From a bacterium (GTDB lineage Bacteria; Bacillota; Clostridia; Christensenellales; Aristaeellaceae): a DNA stretch of 56,395 nt. The stretch lies in the NCBI GenBank assembly GCA_029009515.1, contig JAQXJZ010000022.1, forward strand, positions 1 to 56,395, given 5' to 3'. Numbering within the stretch: the first letter of the stretch is position 1; each line of letters opens with the position of its first letter. Positions 43,845 through 51,304 of this stretch are shown here, piece by piece. The notes beneath the pieces are model-generated. The model was not told the origin of the DNA. It did no database searches and worked only from the letters and a program-made list of their open reading frames with translations. Made by a program: the position numbers and the translations under genes.

Positions 43845-44917
43845 AAAACACCCTGATCTATTACAATACCCAGCAGTTTGCCGGCTGGCCTGCCAATGCA
43901 GGCATGTGGAGCTGGGGCAATGAGGTGCTGGTGGCCTTTCACGTGGGCTCCTACCTGCCCAAGAAAATCGGCCACCGCATTGACGAGCGCAAGGAAATCC
44001 GTACGGTGATGGCACGCACCACGGACGGTGGCCAGACGTGGAAGCTGGAACTGGACAATCCCATCGAAGAAATCAGCCGCCGCGAACCCATCCCGCTTCC
44101 GGAGGAAGGCATCCAGTTTTCGCATCCGGACTTTGCGCTCAAGGTGGGCACGGCAGCCGTTACCATCCGCAACTCCACCTATGTGGTCACCTACGACCGC
44201 GGCCATACGTGGCAGGGGCCTTATCTGCTGCCCGGTGCGAGCAAGACCATGACGGCCCGCACCGATTACATCATTGAGGGCCGTTCTTCCTGCATTCTGG
44301 TTCTGTCCAGACAGACCAGCGGCATTCCCTGCAAGCTGCTGCCGGATCGCTCCTATGCTGTGCGCACCGATGACGGCGGCCATACGTGGACGATGCTTGG
44401 CTATCTGGCGGACAAGAGCGCACGAAGCGCGCTGACCAACACCGTGCGCATGTCCGACGGCAGCCTCATCTGCTCCATCTCGCGCCGCTACGACGCCGCC
44501 AGCGAGGCGGAGATCCGTCCGCCCAAGCGCGGTCAGACGCCGCATGGCAACCATTGGATTGAAATCCGCCGCTCCACCGACGGCGGACGGCACTGGCGCA
44601 TACTGTCCATTCTGGACATGCCCTACAGCCTGCGCTCCAAAAGCACCAACCCCTCCTGCCTCGGCCATCTGCCGGATGGGCGGCTGGTGATCCTGTACGC
44701 ATTCCGCGGCAAGATCTCCCGCTTTGTGGCGCGCCTGAGCCAGGACGGCGGCAAGACCTGGGGAGACGAGATCGTTCTGGACGGCGACATCAACAACGAG
44801 GACGTCGGCTATCCCAAGCTGGCCATGCTGCCGTTTGGCAAGGTGCTGGTGGTGTATCATTCCGCCAGCAGCGACCGTCCGCAGCAGCACATCAAGGCCA
44901 TTGTGTGGGAGCCGTAA
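43841..44917 (+). CDS. Sialidase-fold (BNR/Asp-box) exoglycosidase-like protein
   Basis: A 358-residue six-bladed propeller protein without a signal peptide. Five Asp-box (SxDxGxTW) copies are visible: TTDGGQTW, TYDRGHTW, TDDGGHTW, STDGGRHW and SQDGGKTW. The family (BNR_2/GH33-like) includes exo-alpha-sialidases and trans-sialidases, but the fold alone does not prove sialic acid as substrate. A possible arginine-triad member is seen in RTDYIIEGRSS. The FRIP motif of classic sialidases was not seen. The GTG start overlaps the AraC stop by 4 bases with AAGGAG upstream. A terminator follows. Confidence 0.8.
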   Translation: MKNTLIYYNTQQFAGWPANAGMWSWGNEVLVAFHVGSYLPKKIGHRIDERKEIRTVMARTTDGGQTWKLELDNPIEEISRREPIPLPEEGIQFSHPDFALKVGTAAVTIRNSTYVVTYDRGHTWQGPYLLPGASKTMTARTDYIIEGRSSCILVLSRQTSGIPCKLLPDRSYAVRTDDGGHTWTMLGYLADKSARSALTNTVRMSDGSLICSISRRYDAASEAEIRPPKRGQTPHGNHWIEIRRSTDGGRHWRILSILDMPYSLRSKSTNPSCLGHLPDGRLVILYAFRGKISRFVARLSQDGGKTWGDEIVLDGDINNEDVGYPKLAMLPFGKVLVVYHSASSDRPQQHIKAIVWEP

Positions 44918-44934
44918 ACGCTGAATTGACAGTG

Positions 44935-45002
44935 ACAAAAAGAATCATCACGTGCATGTTTTTGCATCTTTCGGAAAACTGCACGGGATGATTCTTTTTT
45001 GT
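44935..45002 (+). terminator. Intrinsic terminator after the sialidase-fold gene
   Basis: A long stem, ACAAAAAGAATCATC...TGCA with TGCA...GATGATTCTTTTTT, ending in a T tract. The TGCA parts of the arms also belong to a series of GTGCA motifs in this region. Confidence 0.7.
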
Positions 45003-45053
45003 CCGTTTCGTGCATTGGGTATCACAAACGGCGGGAATAATCGAAAATACTTG

Positions 45054-45133
45054 GTTTGATTTGGTTGTTTACTAACCTGATCAAACAGCTTTTATGTGCA
45101 TTCGAATAGTAAAAACGTGCAGAAAAACTGCAC
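45054..45133. promoter_or_regulatory. Two inverted repeats upstream of the oligosaccharide operon
   Basis: The interval 44918-45239 has no gene. After the terminator it holds GTTTGAT...ATCAAAC (45054-45060 and 45080-45086) with an inner GGTT/AACC pair, and a perfect GTGCAG-AAAAA-CTGCAC (45117-45133). The second lies 27 bases before the -35 box, a good place for an operator or activator site. Several further GTGCA or TGCA half-sites lie between 45009 and 45158. Confidence 0.45.
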
Positions 45134-45159
45134 TTTCATGCAATGGTTCGGAAAATGCA

Positions 45160-45189
45160 TTGACAATGTTTTCACGGCTTTGGCATAAT
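45160..45189 (+). promoter_or_regulatory. Promoter of the sialidase-fold/LplB operon
   Basis: TTGACA (45160-45165) and CATAAT (45184-45189) are 18 bases apart. The first start codon is 51 bases downstream. Confidence 0.6.
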
Positions 45190-45239
45190 GAACCCAGATT
45201 CAGCACCATAAATCCATAAATGAGTTCGGAGGTTTGACA

Positions 45240-46406
45240 ATGAAAGCAATTGATTTTGGCGCCTTGTCCAGCGGCGGCAAGCTCTTTATTGAACACGGCT
45301 ACGACCACCACATCAAGGCATATATCCCTTCCACCTACCGGGATAATCATGCGTCCAACCTCGTCGAACTGGAAAACGGCGACATCCTGTGCGTGTGGTT
45401 CGCCGGCCTGTCCGAAGGTTCCTCTGACATCAAGATTGCCATGTCCCGCCTCGACAAGGGCAGCGATCACTGGACCGAGCCCAAGCTGATCAGCGATGAC
45501 TACGAGCGCTCCGAGCAGAACCCCTCGTTCTTCCAGGCGCCCGACGGAAAGGTGTGGCTTCTGCACACCGCACAGCTCTCCCGCGGCAAGATGACCCATG
45601 AAGAGTGGGCCGAAAAGCTCAAGCGCGGCGAGGTGAAGGGTCACTTCACCATGCAGGAGACCGCCGAGGTGCGCCTGCGCCTGTCCGAGGACAACGGCCA
45701 CACCTGGAGCGAGGCCATCAGCCAGTTCACCAAGCCCGGCGCGTTCTGCCGCCACCCCATCACCGTGATGAGCAACGGCGAGTGGATCTTCCCCATGTGG
45801 TATTCGCTGGTGGAAGAGGACGCCAACAAGCCGCAGTACGGCCGCGACTATTCCGTGGTGCAGATCTCCAGCGATCAGGGCAAGACCTGGCAGGAGTATG
45901 AGGTGCCCGGCAGCGTGCGCCGCGTGCACATGTCCGTGGTGGAAACCCGCCCCGGCCATCTGGTGGCGTTCTTCCGCAGCCGCTCTGCCGACCGCATCTA
46001 CCGCAGCTTCTCCGACGACTATGGCCGCACCTGGACCGAGCCCAAGGCGCTGGATCTGCCCAACAACAACGCCTCCATCCAGGCCATCCGCCTCCAGAGC
46101 GGCGCCATCGCCCTCATTTACAACGACGTCAAGGGCGGCGATGACCCCAATGTGGTGCTGTGGGGCAATCCCCGCGTGCCGGTTGTGATCGCCCTGACCT
46201 ATGACGAGGGCGATACCTTCCCCTACAAGCGCGTCATCGAGCCCGGCGACGGCTATGCCGGCAGCGAGAACAAGCACCTCAACCACACCTACCACTATCC
46301 CTGCATCATGCAGTCCCGCGACGGCGATATCCACGTGGCCTACACCTGGCACGGCCGCGACTGCATCATGTACCACCGCATCAACGAGGAGTGGATCAAG
46401 GGCTGA
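45240..46406 (+). CDS. Sialidase-fold (BNR_2) exoglycosidase-like protein, first gene of uptake operon
   Basis: A 388-residue cytoplasmic propeller protein. The start FIEHGYDHHIKAYIPSTYRDNHASNLVELENGDILCVWFAG is typical of the predicted-neuraminidase BNR_2 group. Asp boxes are SEDNGHTW, SSDQGKTW and SDDYGRTW. It differs clearly from the other sialidase-fold protein at 43841. Without a signal peptide it would act on imported oligosaccharides; related enzymes cleave unusual acidic or rhamnose-linked sugars, so sialic acid is only one option. The ATG at 45240 is six bases after GGAGGT. The permease gene follows after 32 bases. Confidence 0.82.
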   Translation: MKAIDFGALSSGGKLFIEHGYDHHIKAYIPSTYRDNHASNLVELENGDILCVWFAGLSEGSSDIKIAMSRLDKGSDHWTEPKLISDDYERSEQNPSFFQAPDGKVWLLHTAQLSRGKMTHEEWAEKLKRGEVKGHFTMQETAEVRLRLSEDNGHTWSEAISQFTKPGAFCRHPITVMSNGEWIFPMWYSLVEEDANKPQYGRDYSVVQISSDQGKTWQEYEVPGSVRRVHMSVVETRPGHLVAFFRSRSADRIYRSFSDDYGRTWTEPKALDLPNNNASIQAIRLQSGAIALIYNDVKGGDDPNVVLWGNPRVPVVIALTYDEGDTFPYKRVIEPGDGYAGSENKHLNHTYHYPCIMQSRDGDIHVAYTWHGRDCIMYHRINEEWIKG

Positions 46407-46438
46407 TCCGCGCCTGAAACAGCAAAGGGGGCAGTCAA

Positions 46439-47368
46439 ATGCAGCCTGATCTCACCTACCGCGCTCCAAGCATCAGGAGCCGCCTGTACAAGTACCGCTG
46501 GCTGTATGTGTTTTTGATTCCGGCCATCGTGTGGTACATCATCTTTGCCTACGGCCCCATTTACGGCCTGCAGATCGCCTTTAAGGATTTCAAGATCCTC
46601 AAGGGCATCGAAGGCAGCGAATGGGTGGGTATGAAGCATTTCATCAAAATGTTCAAGACCAAGGCCTTCTGGCGCGTCACCCAGAACACGCTGGTCATCA
46701 GCGCGCTCAAGCTGGTGTTCGTGTCCACCTCCGGTCTGGTGCTGGCGCTTCTGCTCAACGAAGTCACCCACTCCAAGTACCGCACTGTGGTTTCCAGCGT
46801 CACCATGCTGCCGCACTTCTTCTCCTGGGTCGTCATCGGCTCCATCCTTCTGGAGATCCTCTCTCCCTCCACCGGCATGGTCAACGCCGTGATACGAGCG
46901 TGCGGAGGCACACCCATATACTTCCTGGGTGACAATGAATGGTTCTTATTCTGGGTCATCGTTTCAGATATGTGGGAGTCCGCCGGCTGGAACTCCATCA
47001 TCTTCGTGGCGGCTATCGGCGGCATCAACCCCGAGCTGTACGAAGCGGCGCAGATTGACGGCGCAGGCCGCTGGAAGCAGCTGACCAATGTCACCCTGCC
47101 CTGCATCGCCGGCACCATCGTGGTTGTCATGGTGCTCAAGGTGGGCTCGCTGATGAACGCGGGCTTTGACCAGATCTACAACATGTACAACTCGGCTGTC
47201 ATGGACACCGCCGACATTCTGGATACCTACGTGTACCGTCAGGGCATTGAGAGCAGCAAGTTCAGCTACTCCACCGCGGTTGGCCTGTTCAAGAACGTGA
47301 TCAACCTGGTACTGGTGCTGGCCACCAACTACTTCTCCAAGCTCATCGGTCAGGAAGGCCTGTTTTAA
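46439..47368 (+). CDS. Oligosaccharide ABC transporter permease, LplB type
   Basis: A 309-residue inner-membrane permease with six predicted helices. The EAA loop, which contacts the ATPase, is ELYEAAQIDGAGRWKQLTNVTLP. The N-terminal YRWLYVFLIPAIVWYIIFAYGPIYGLQIAFKDF is characteristic of the LplB/YteP subgroup of Bacillota, which imports complex plant-derived oligosaccharides such as rhamnogalacturonan fragments together with a housekeeping ATPase. No ATPase gene is in the operon, as is normal for this group. Confidence 0.93.
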   Translation: MQPDLTYRAPSIRSRLYKYRWLYVFLIPAIVWYIIFAYGPIYGLQIAFKDFKILKGIEGSEWVGMKHFIKMFKTKAFWRVTQNTLVISALKLVFVSTSGLVLALLLNEVTHSKYRTVVSSVTMLPHFFSWVVIGSILLEILSPSTGMVNAVIRACGGTPIYFLGDNEWFLFWVIVSDMWESAGWNSIIFVAAIGGINPELYEAAQIDGAGRWKQLTNVTLPCIAGTIVVVMVLKVGSLMNAGFDQIYNMYNSAVMDTADILDTYVYRQGIESSKFSYSTAVGLFKNVINLVLVLATNYFSKLIGQEGLF

Positions 47369-47385
47369 GGAAGGAGGCGCGCTGA

Positions 47386-48294
47386 ATGAAAAAACCCCGT
47401 TTTTCGCTCACCTGCCGCGATGGCGGAAGCGTGCTTGCCCGTGCAGCCATCTACATCCTCCTGGCGTTCTTCATGATCACGGTCATCTATCCCATCTACT
47501 ATCTGTTCATGAAGTCCTTCTCCACCTACGGCGGACTGGCGGTCAGCACCGATCCGTTCATGCTGACCCCCAAGGGATTCACGCTGGATGCGTACACGCG
47601 CTTCTTCACGCAGAGCTACATTCACAGCGGCTTTGCCGTCACCATCTTCCGCTCTGTGGTGGGCACGGTGCTTTCCACCGTGGTCATGGCGCTTGCGGCC
47701 TATCCGCTGAGCAAACGCGACCTGCCCGGCCGCAAGCTGATCACGTGGTTCTTCATGATCAACATGTTCTTCGTTGGCGGCCTGATTCCCACGTACCTCA
47801 CGGTCAAGAGAATCGGCCTGCTCAACAACGTGTGGATTCTGGTGCTGCTGCCCCTGTGTTCCACCTATTACATCCTGCTGCTGCGCTCCTTCTTTGAAGG
47901 CATCCCCGAAGCGCTGGAGGAAGCCGCCGACATCGACGGCGCCACCACCACGCAGATCTTCTTCCAGGTGATCCTGCCCATCTCCATCCCGTCTCTGATG
48001 ACCATCGCCACGTGGCAGTTCTTCACCCACTGGAACAGCTACTTCGATTCCATGGTCTACATCACCGATACGTCCAAGCAGGTGGTGCAGGTGCACATCC
48101 GCCGCCTGGTCATCGAGCAGAGCAACATGCTGCTGGCCGGCACCGTGGTGCACGGCGGCAAGGCGGACATGCCCACCGAGGAAAGCATGCGCGCCGCGGG
48201 CATCATGATTACCATCATACCGGTGCTCATCGTGTATCCCTTCGTGCGCAAGTACTTCTCCAAGGGCATGGTGCTGGGCGCTGTGAAGGGCTGA
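47386..48294 (+). CDS. Oligosaccharide ABC transporter permease, LplC/YtcP type
   Basis: A 302-residue partner permease with six predicted helices and EAA loop EALEEAADIDGATTTQIFFQVILPIS. The start LARAAIYILLAFFMITVIYPIYYLFMKSFS and the end VLIVYPFVRKYFSKGMVLGAVKG are characteristic of the YtcP/LplC group. It begins 17 bases after the LplB-type gene and forms the membrane heterodimer with it. Confidence 0.93.
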   Translation: MKKPRFSLTCRDGGSVLARAAIYILLAFFMITVIYPIYYLFMKSFSTYGGLAVSTDPFMLTPKGFTLDAYTRFFTQSYIHSGFAVTIFRSVVGTVLSTVVMALAAYPLSKRDLPGRKLITWFFMINMFFVGGLIPTYLTVKRIGLLNNVWILVLLPLCSTYYILLLRSFFEGIPEALEEAADIDGATTTQIFFQVILPISIPSLMTIATWQFFTHWNSYFDSMVYITDTSKQVVQVHIRRLVIEQSNMLLAGTVVHGGKADMPTEESMRAAGIMITIIPVLIVYPFVRKYFSKGMVLGAVKG

Positions 48295-48316
48295 TTCCCA
48301 CTTTACTCTGATGCTG

Positions 48317-48339
48317 ATACGCGAAGGCTAAACGCGTAT
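48317..48339 (+). other. Small hairpin before the solute-binding protein gene
   Basis: ATACGCG (48317-48323) and CGCGTAT (48333-48339) form a 7-base stem in the 74-base gap before the solute-binding gene. It has no T tract, so it is not a terminator. It may protect a processed mRNA end and raise expression of the binding protein. Confidence 0.3.
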
Positions 48340-48368
48340 GGGTATATAAAAATCAAGGAGGTTATCCC

Positions 48369-49754
48369 ATGAAGAAATTCCTGAGTATCCTGATGGCTGC
48401 CATCATGGTTCTGTCCATGGTGCCCGCTTCCCTGGCCGAGACCATGGAGCTGACCTGGCTGTCCAGCAATCCCCCGCTGGAAGACGGTTCCTGGGGCGAA
48501 CAGAAGTTTGAAGAGACCTTTGGCGTTGATGTTGTCATCAAGCGCGCCACTACCGCCGATGAAAAGGCTGTGCTGTTCGCCTCCGGCGACATCCCGGATT
48601 TCATCGAGGCCGGCAACCTGGCTGGCGTGTCCAACCTGGTTGATCAGGGCATCGTGCGCCCCATCACCCTTGACATGATCAAGGAAAACGCTCCTGAGTA
48701 CTACGAAATGTGCATCGGCATCGATCCTGACTTCTTCACCTACGGTCTGATCGATGGCGAAATGTACGGCTTCCCCCGTCTGGCTGCCACCGGCGCTGCC
48801 GGCATCGGCGCTGCCATCCGCTCCGACTGGCTGAACAACCTGGGCCTGGCTGTTCCCACCACCGTGGAAGAGCTGAGCAACGTGTTTGAGAAGTTCACCA
48901 CCGGCGACCCCGACGGCAACGGCCTCAATGATACCTACGCCATCACTGCTGGCGGCAACAGCGAAAACAACCTCCAGCGCCTGTACTTCCCCTCCATCTT
49001 TGGTATCTACGGCGTCAACCCCTTCTACTGGACCGAGAACGCCGAGGGCAACCTGGAGTTCGGCTTTGTGTCTGAAGGCGCCAAGAAGGCCCTGACCCTG
49101 CTGTCCGACTGGTACGCCAAGGGCTACATCGATCCCGAGTTCGTGACCACCGACCATCGTACCTCCGGTGTCGACATCGCCTACAAGTTCGCCAGCGGCA
49201 AGGTTGGCTACATGGACAACGTGTCTTACGACGACTACGAAGTGGACAACGACGGCCACGTGAGCGCCAAGTGGGTTGCCAACCAGCCCAAGTGGCAGGA
49301 GTTCTTCGCCTCCACCACCGATACCAAGGTGCTGTTCCAGTATGACGTCGTGACCGACTTCAGCGAGGAACTCGAGGCTGTGGGCCCCTACTACATCAAC
49401 CTCAACCCCGTTGCTGACGAAGAAGGCAACCCCGGCAAGTACCTGAACGAAGGCACCGTGTCCGTGTTCTTCTGCTTCGGCGCCAACGCCAGCGATGAAG
49501 AAGTGGCCAAGATGCTGCAGATCCTCAACCAGGAAGCCATGGACGAAGAGACCTACATGCTGCACTTCGGCCCCGAAGGCAACCAGTGGATCTATGACGC
49601 CGACGGCGTGACCCGCATCTACAACCCCGACTACGTCAACTGCGCAGATTATCATCCCCAGGGCCAGAAGAACGGTATCGGCTGGTGCCTGTTCCCCATG
49701 CTGTTCTCCAACCCCGATCTGCTGACCGCCGTTGCCGGCGACCGCTATGTGTAG
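48369..49754 (+). CDS. Extracellular solute-binding protein of the oligosaccharide ABC importer, cut short by TAG
   Basis: The frame up to the stop encodes 461 residues. A signal peptide (1-23, ending ASLAET) has no lipobox Cys, unlike most Gram-positive binding proteins. The LplA/YtcQ-type fold is seen: LTWLSSNPPLEDGSWGEQKFEETFG, FASGDIPDFIEAGN, YGFPRLAATGAAGIGAAIRSDWLNNLG and DPDGNGLNDTYAITAGG, with a Ca-loop-like DPDGNGLND. The frame reaches TAG (49752-49754) after GDRYV, but the same frame stays open for 81 more codons of clearly related sequence. So the intact family length is about 543 residues and this is probably a nonsense mutation, a sequencing error or a readthrough site. The RBS AAGGAGGT is among the strongest in the window. 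Confidence 0.85.
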   Translation: MKKFLSILMAAIMVLSMVPASLAETMELTWLSSNPPLEDGSWGEQKFEETFGVDVVIKRATTADEKAVLFASGDIPDFIEAGNLAGVSNLVDQGIVRPITLDMIKENAPEYYEMCIGIDPDFFTYGLIDGEMYGFPRLAATGAAGIGAAIRSDWLNNLGLAVPTTVEELSNVFEKFTTGDPDGNGLNDTYAITAGGNSENNLQRLYFPSIFGIYGVNPFYWTENAEGNLEFGFVSEGAKKALTLLSDWYAKGYIDPEFVTTDHRTSGVDIAYKFASGKVGYMDNVSYDDYEVDNDGHVSAKWVANQPKWQEFFASTTDTKVLFQYDVVTDFSEELEAVGPYYINLNPVADEEGNPGKYLNEGTVSVFFCFGANASDEEVAKMLQILNQEAMDEETYMLHFGPEGNQWIYDADGVTRIYNPDYVNCADYHPQGQKNGIGWCLFPMLFSNPDLLTAVAGDRYV

Positions 49755-50000
49755 CGCTACGATCGTACCCTGCCCGTGTTCGTCAACTTCCCGCAGTTTG
49801 GCAACAAGCTGGCCTCCGCTCTGCCCTCTCAGGCTGAGTATCCCGAACTGACCACCACTTGGGTTGCCACCCAGCTGGTCAAGCTCGTCCGCGGCGACGT
49901 CTCCATGGATCAGTGGGACGAGATCGTGGAAGAGTGGTACGCCGAAGGCGGCGACGTGCTGACTGAAGAAGCCAACGCCTGGTACGCCACCGTGAAGTAA
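49755..50000 (+). pseudogene. In-frame C-terminal continuation of the solute-binding protein after TAG
   Basis: The 81 codons directly after the TAG, in the same frame, encode RYDRTLPVFVNFPQFGNK... and continue to QWDEIVEEWYAEGG and ANAWYATVK, ending in TAA. This matches the usual end of LplA-like binding proteins (helix, then W/Y-rich tail). Codon use is the same as in the main part. It has no start codon or ribosome binding site of its own near 49755, so it is made only if the TAG is read through or is not real. Confidence 0.75.
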
Positions 50001-50015
50001 TTTTCACACCAAGAA

Positions 50016-50046
50016 GGCCCCCGTCCGAAAGGACGGGGGCCGTTTT
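50016..50046 (+). terminator. Intrinsic terminator of the uptake operon
   Basis: Stem GGCCCCCGTCC (50016-50026) with GGACGGGGGCC (50031-50041), GAAA tetraloop, then GTTTT. It is strong in the plus direction and lies just before the convergent ispG stop. Confidence 0.85.
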
Positions 50047-50059
50047 ATGCTGTATTGCG

Positions 50060-51166
50060 TTATTCGGCGGCCTTCTTGGCGGCCAGGGCGCGGGCGCGCT
50101 GGATGAGGATGCCGGCCAGGTCGCCTTCGACCTTTTCGGGGGCTTTGCCCTTTTCAAAGATGGCGCCCACGGCGTAGCCGCTGCCTTCGCCGCCGCTGGC
50201 GCCGCCGGCTGCGCTCAGGCCGCCGCCGGCCAGGCCGATGTCGGCCTCGCGGGCTTCGCCGGGGCCGTTGACCACGCAGCCCATGATGGCAACCGTCATG
50301 GGCACGCGGATGTCCTTGAGCTCTTCTTCCACGCGGCGGGCGATGGCGGCCACGTCGATGCCGGTGCGGCCGCAGGTGGGGCAGCTGACCACGTTGACGT
50401 GCTCGTTGCGCAGGCCCACGGCGCGCAGGATGTCGATGGCCGCGCCGGCCTCGGGGATGGGGCTGCCGGTGAGGGAGACGCGGATGGTATCGCCGATGCC
50501 GCGCAAAAGCAGCGCGCCGATGCCGATGGCGCTCTTGATGTTGCCCGCGCCGGGCAGACCGGCCTCGGTCACGCCCACGTGCAGGGGATAATCCGTCTCT
50601 TTGGCCGCCAGCTCGTAGGCCGCCACGGTCAGCGGAACGCCGGAGGCCTTCAGGCTCAGCACGATATCGTGGAAACCGGCATCCTCCAAAAGCTTGGCGT
50701 GCGCCAGCGCGCTGTCCACCATGCCGCGCGCGGTCACGCCGCCTTCGCGGGCCAGGATGTCCTTTTCGATGCTGCCGCTGTTCACGCCGATGCGGATGGG
50801 CACATGGTGCATCCTGGCGCAGTCGGCCACGCGGCGCACGTTGGCCACGCTGCCGATGTTGCCGGGGTTGATGCGCACCTTGGCAATGCCGCGCTCGATG
50901 GCGCCGATGGCCAGATCGTGGCGGTAGTGGATGTCCGCCACCAACGGCACGGGGGAGCCGTCGATGATGGCGGGCAGCGCGTCGAGGCAGGCCTCGTCAT
51001 AGACGGACAGGCGCACGATGTCGCAGCCAGCCTCGGCCAAGGCCTTGATCTGGGCAAGGGTGGCCTGAGCGTCGCGGCTGTCGGTGTTGGTCATGCTCTG
51101 AACGGTTACGGGCGCGCCGCCGCCAATGGGCAGGCCGCCGATATGAAAAGCGCGGGTCTGGCGCAT
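50060..51166 (-). CDS. ispG: 4-hydroxy-3-methylbut-2-enyl diphosphate synthase (flavodoxin)
   Basis: A 368-residue [4Fe-4S] enzyme of the MEP isoprenoid pathway that converts MEcPP to HMBPP. The TIM-barrel start is IGGGAPVTVQSMTNTDSRD. The cluster ligands are Cys262 and Cys265 (SCPTCGRTGID) and Cys297, with Glu304 in GCVVNGPGEA. An unusual Gly/Ala/Ser-rich insert (about 314-334) separates the GLAGG motif from the usual G.IFEKG end. The Lys/Ala tail (ALAAKKAAE) is also longer than normal. The ATG has AAGGAGGT and a near-consensus promoter. It stands alone, not beside dxr or other MEP genes. Confidence 0.95.
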   Translation of the reverse strand: MRQTRAFHIGGLPIGGGAPVTVQSMTNTDSRDAQATLAQIKALAEAGCDIVRLSVYDEACLDALPAIIDGSPVPLVADIHYRHDLAIGAIERGIAKVRINPGNIGSVANVRRVADCARMHHVPIRIGVNSGSIEKDILAREGGVTARGMVDSALAHAKLLEDAGFHDIVLSLKASGVPLTVAAYELAAKETDYPLHVGVTEAGLPGAGNIKSAIGIGALLLRGIGDTIRVSLTGSPIPEAGAAIDILRAVGLRNEHVNVVSCPTCGRTGIDVAAIARRVEEELKDIRVPMTVAIMGCVVNGPGEAREADIGLAGGGLSAAGGASGGEGSGYAVGAIFEKGKAPEKVEGDLAGILIQRARALAAKKAAE

Positions 51167-51198
51167 GATGAAAAACCTCCTTGGAATGAGTCGTTCTC

Positions 51199-51227
51199 AT
51201 TATAGCACGCGATGGATTTTCTGTAAA
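51199..51227 (-). promoter_or_regulatory. ispG promoter
   Basis: On the minus strand TTTACA (51222-51227) and a perfect TATAAT (51199-51204) are 17 bases apart. Confidence 0.7.
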
Positions 51228-51254
51228 ACAGGGCTTTTCCGCCGGGCGCTGATT

Positions 51255-51263
51255 TGATACAAT
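51255..51263 (+). promoter_or_regulatory. Extended -10 of the GH78 gene
   Basis: TGATACAAT is an extended -10 (TGn plus TACAAT) about 42 bases before the start codon. No good -35 is seen 17 bases upstream, as often with extended -10 promoters. Confidence 0.45.
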
Positions 51264-51304
51264 GGGAATAGCAGAACACACAATTTCATCAGGAGGAATC
51301 CGCC

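Noticed and set aside
49752..49754. Pyrrolysine at the TAG codon
   Set aside because: TAG ends the DUF4143 ATPase gene in this window, the family is not a methylamine methyltransferase, and no pyl genes are seen here. Mutation or error is simpler.
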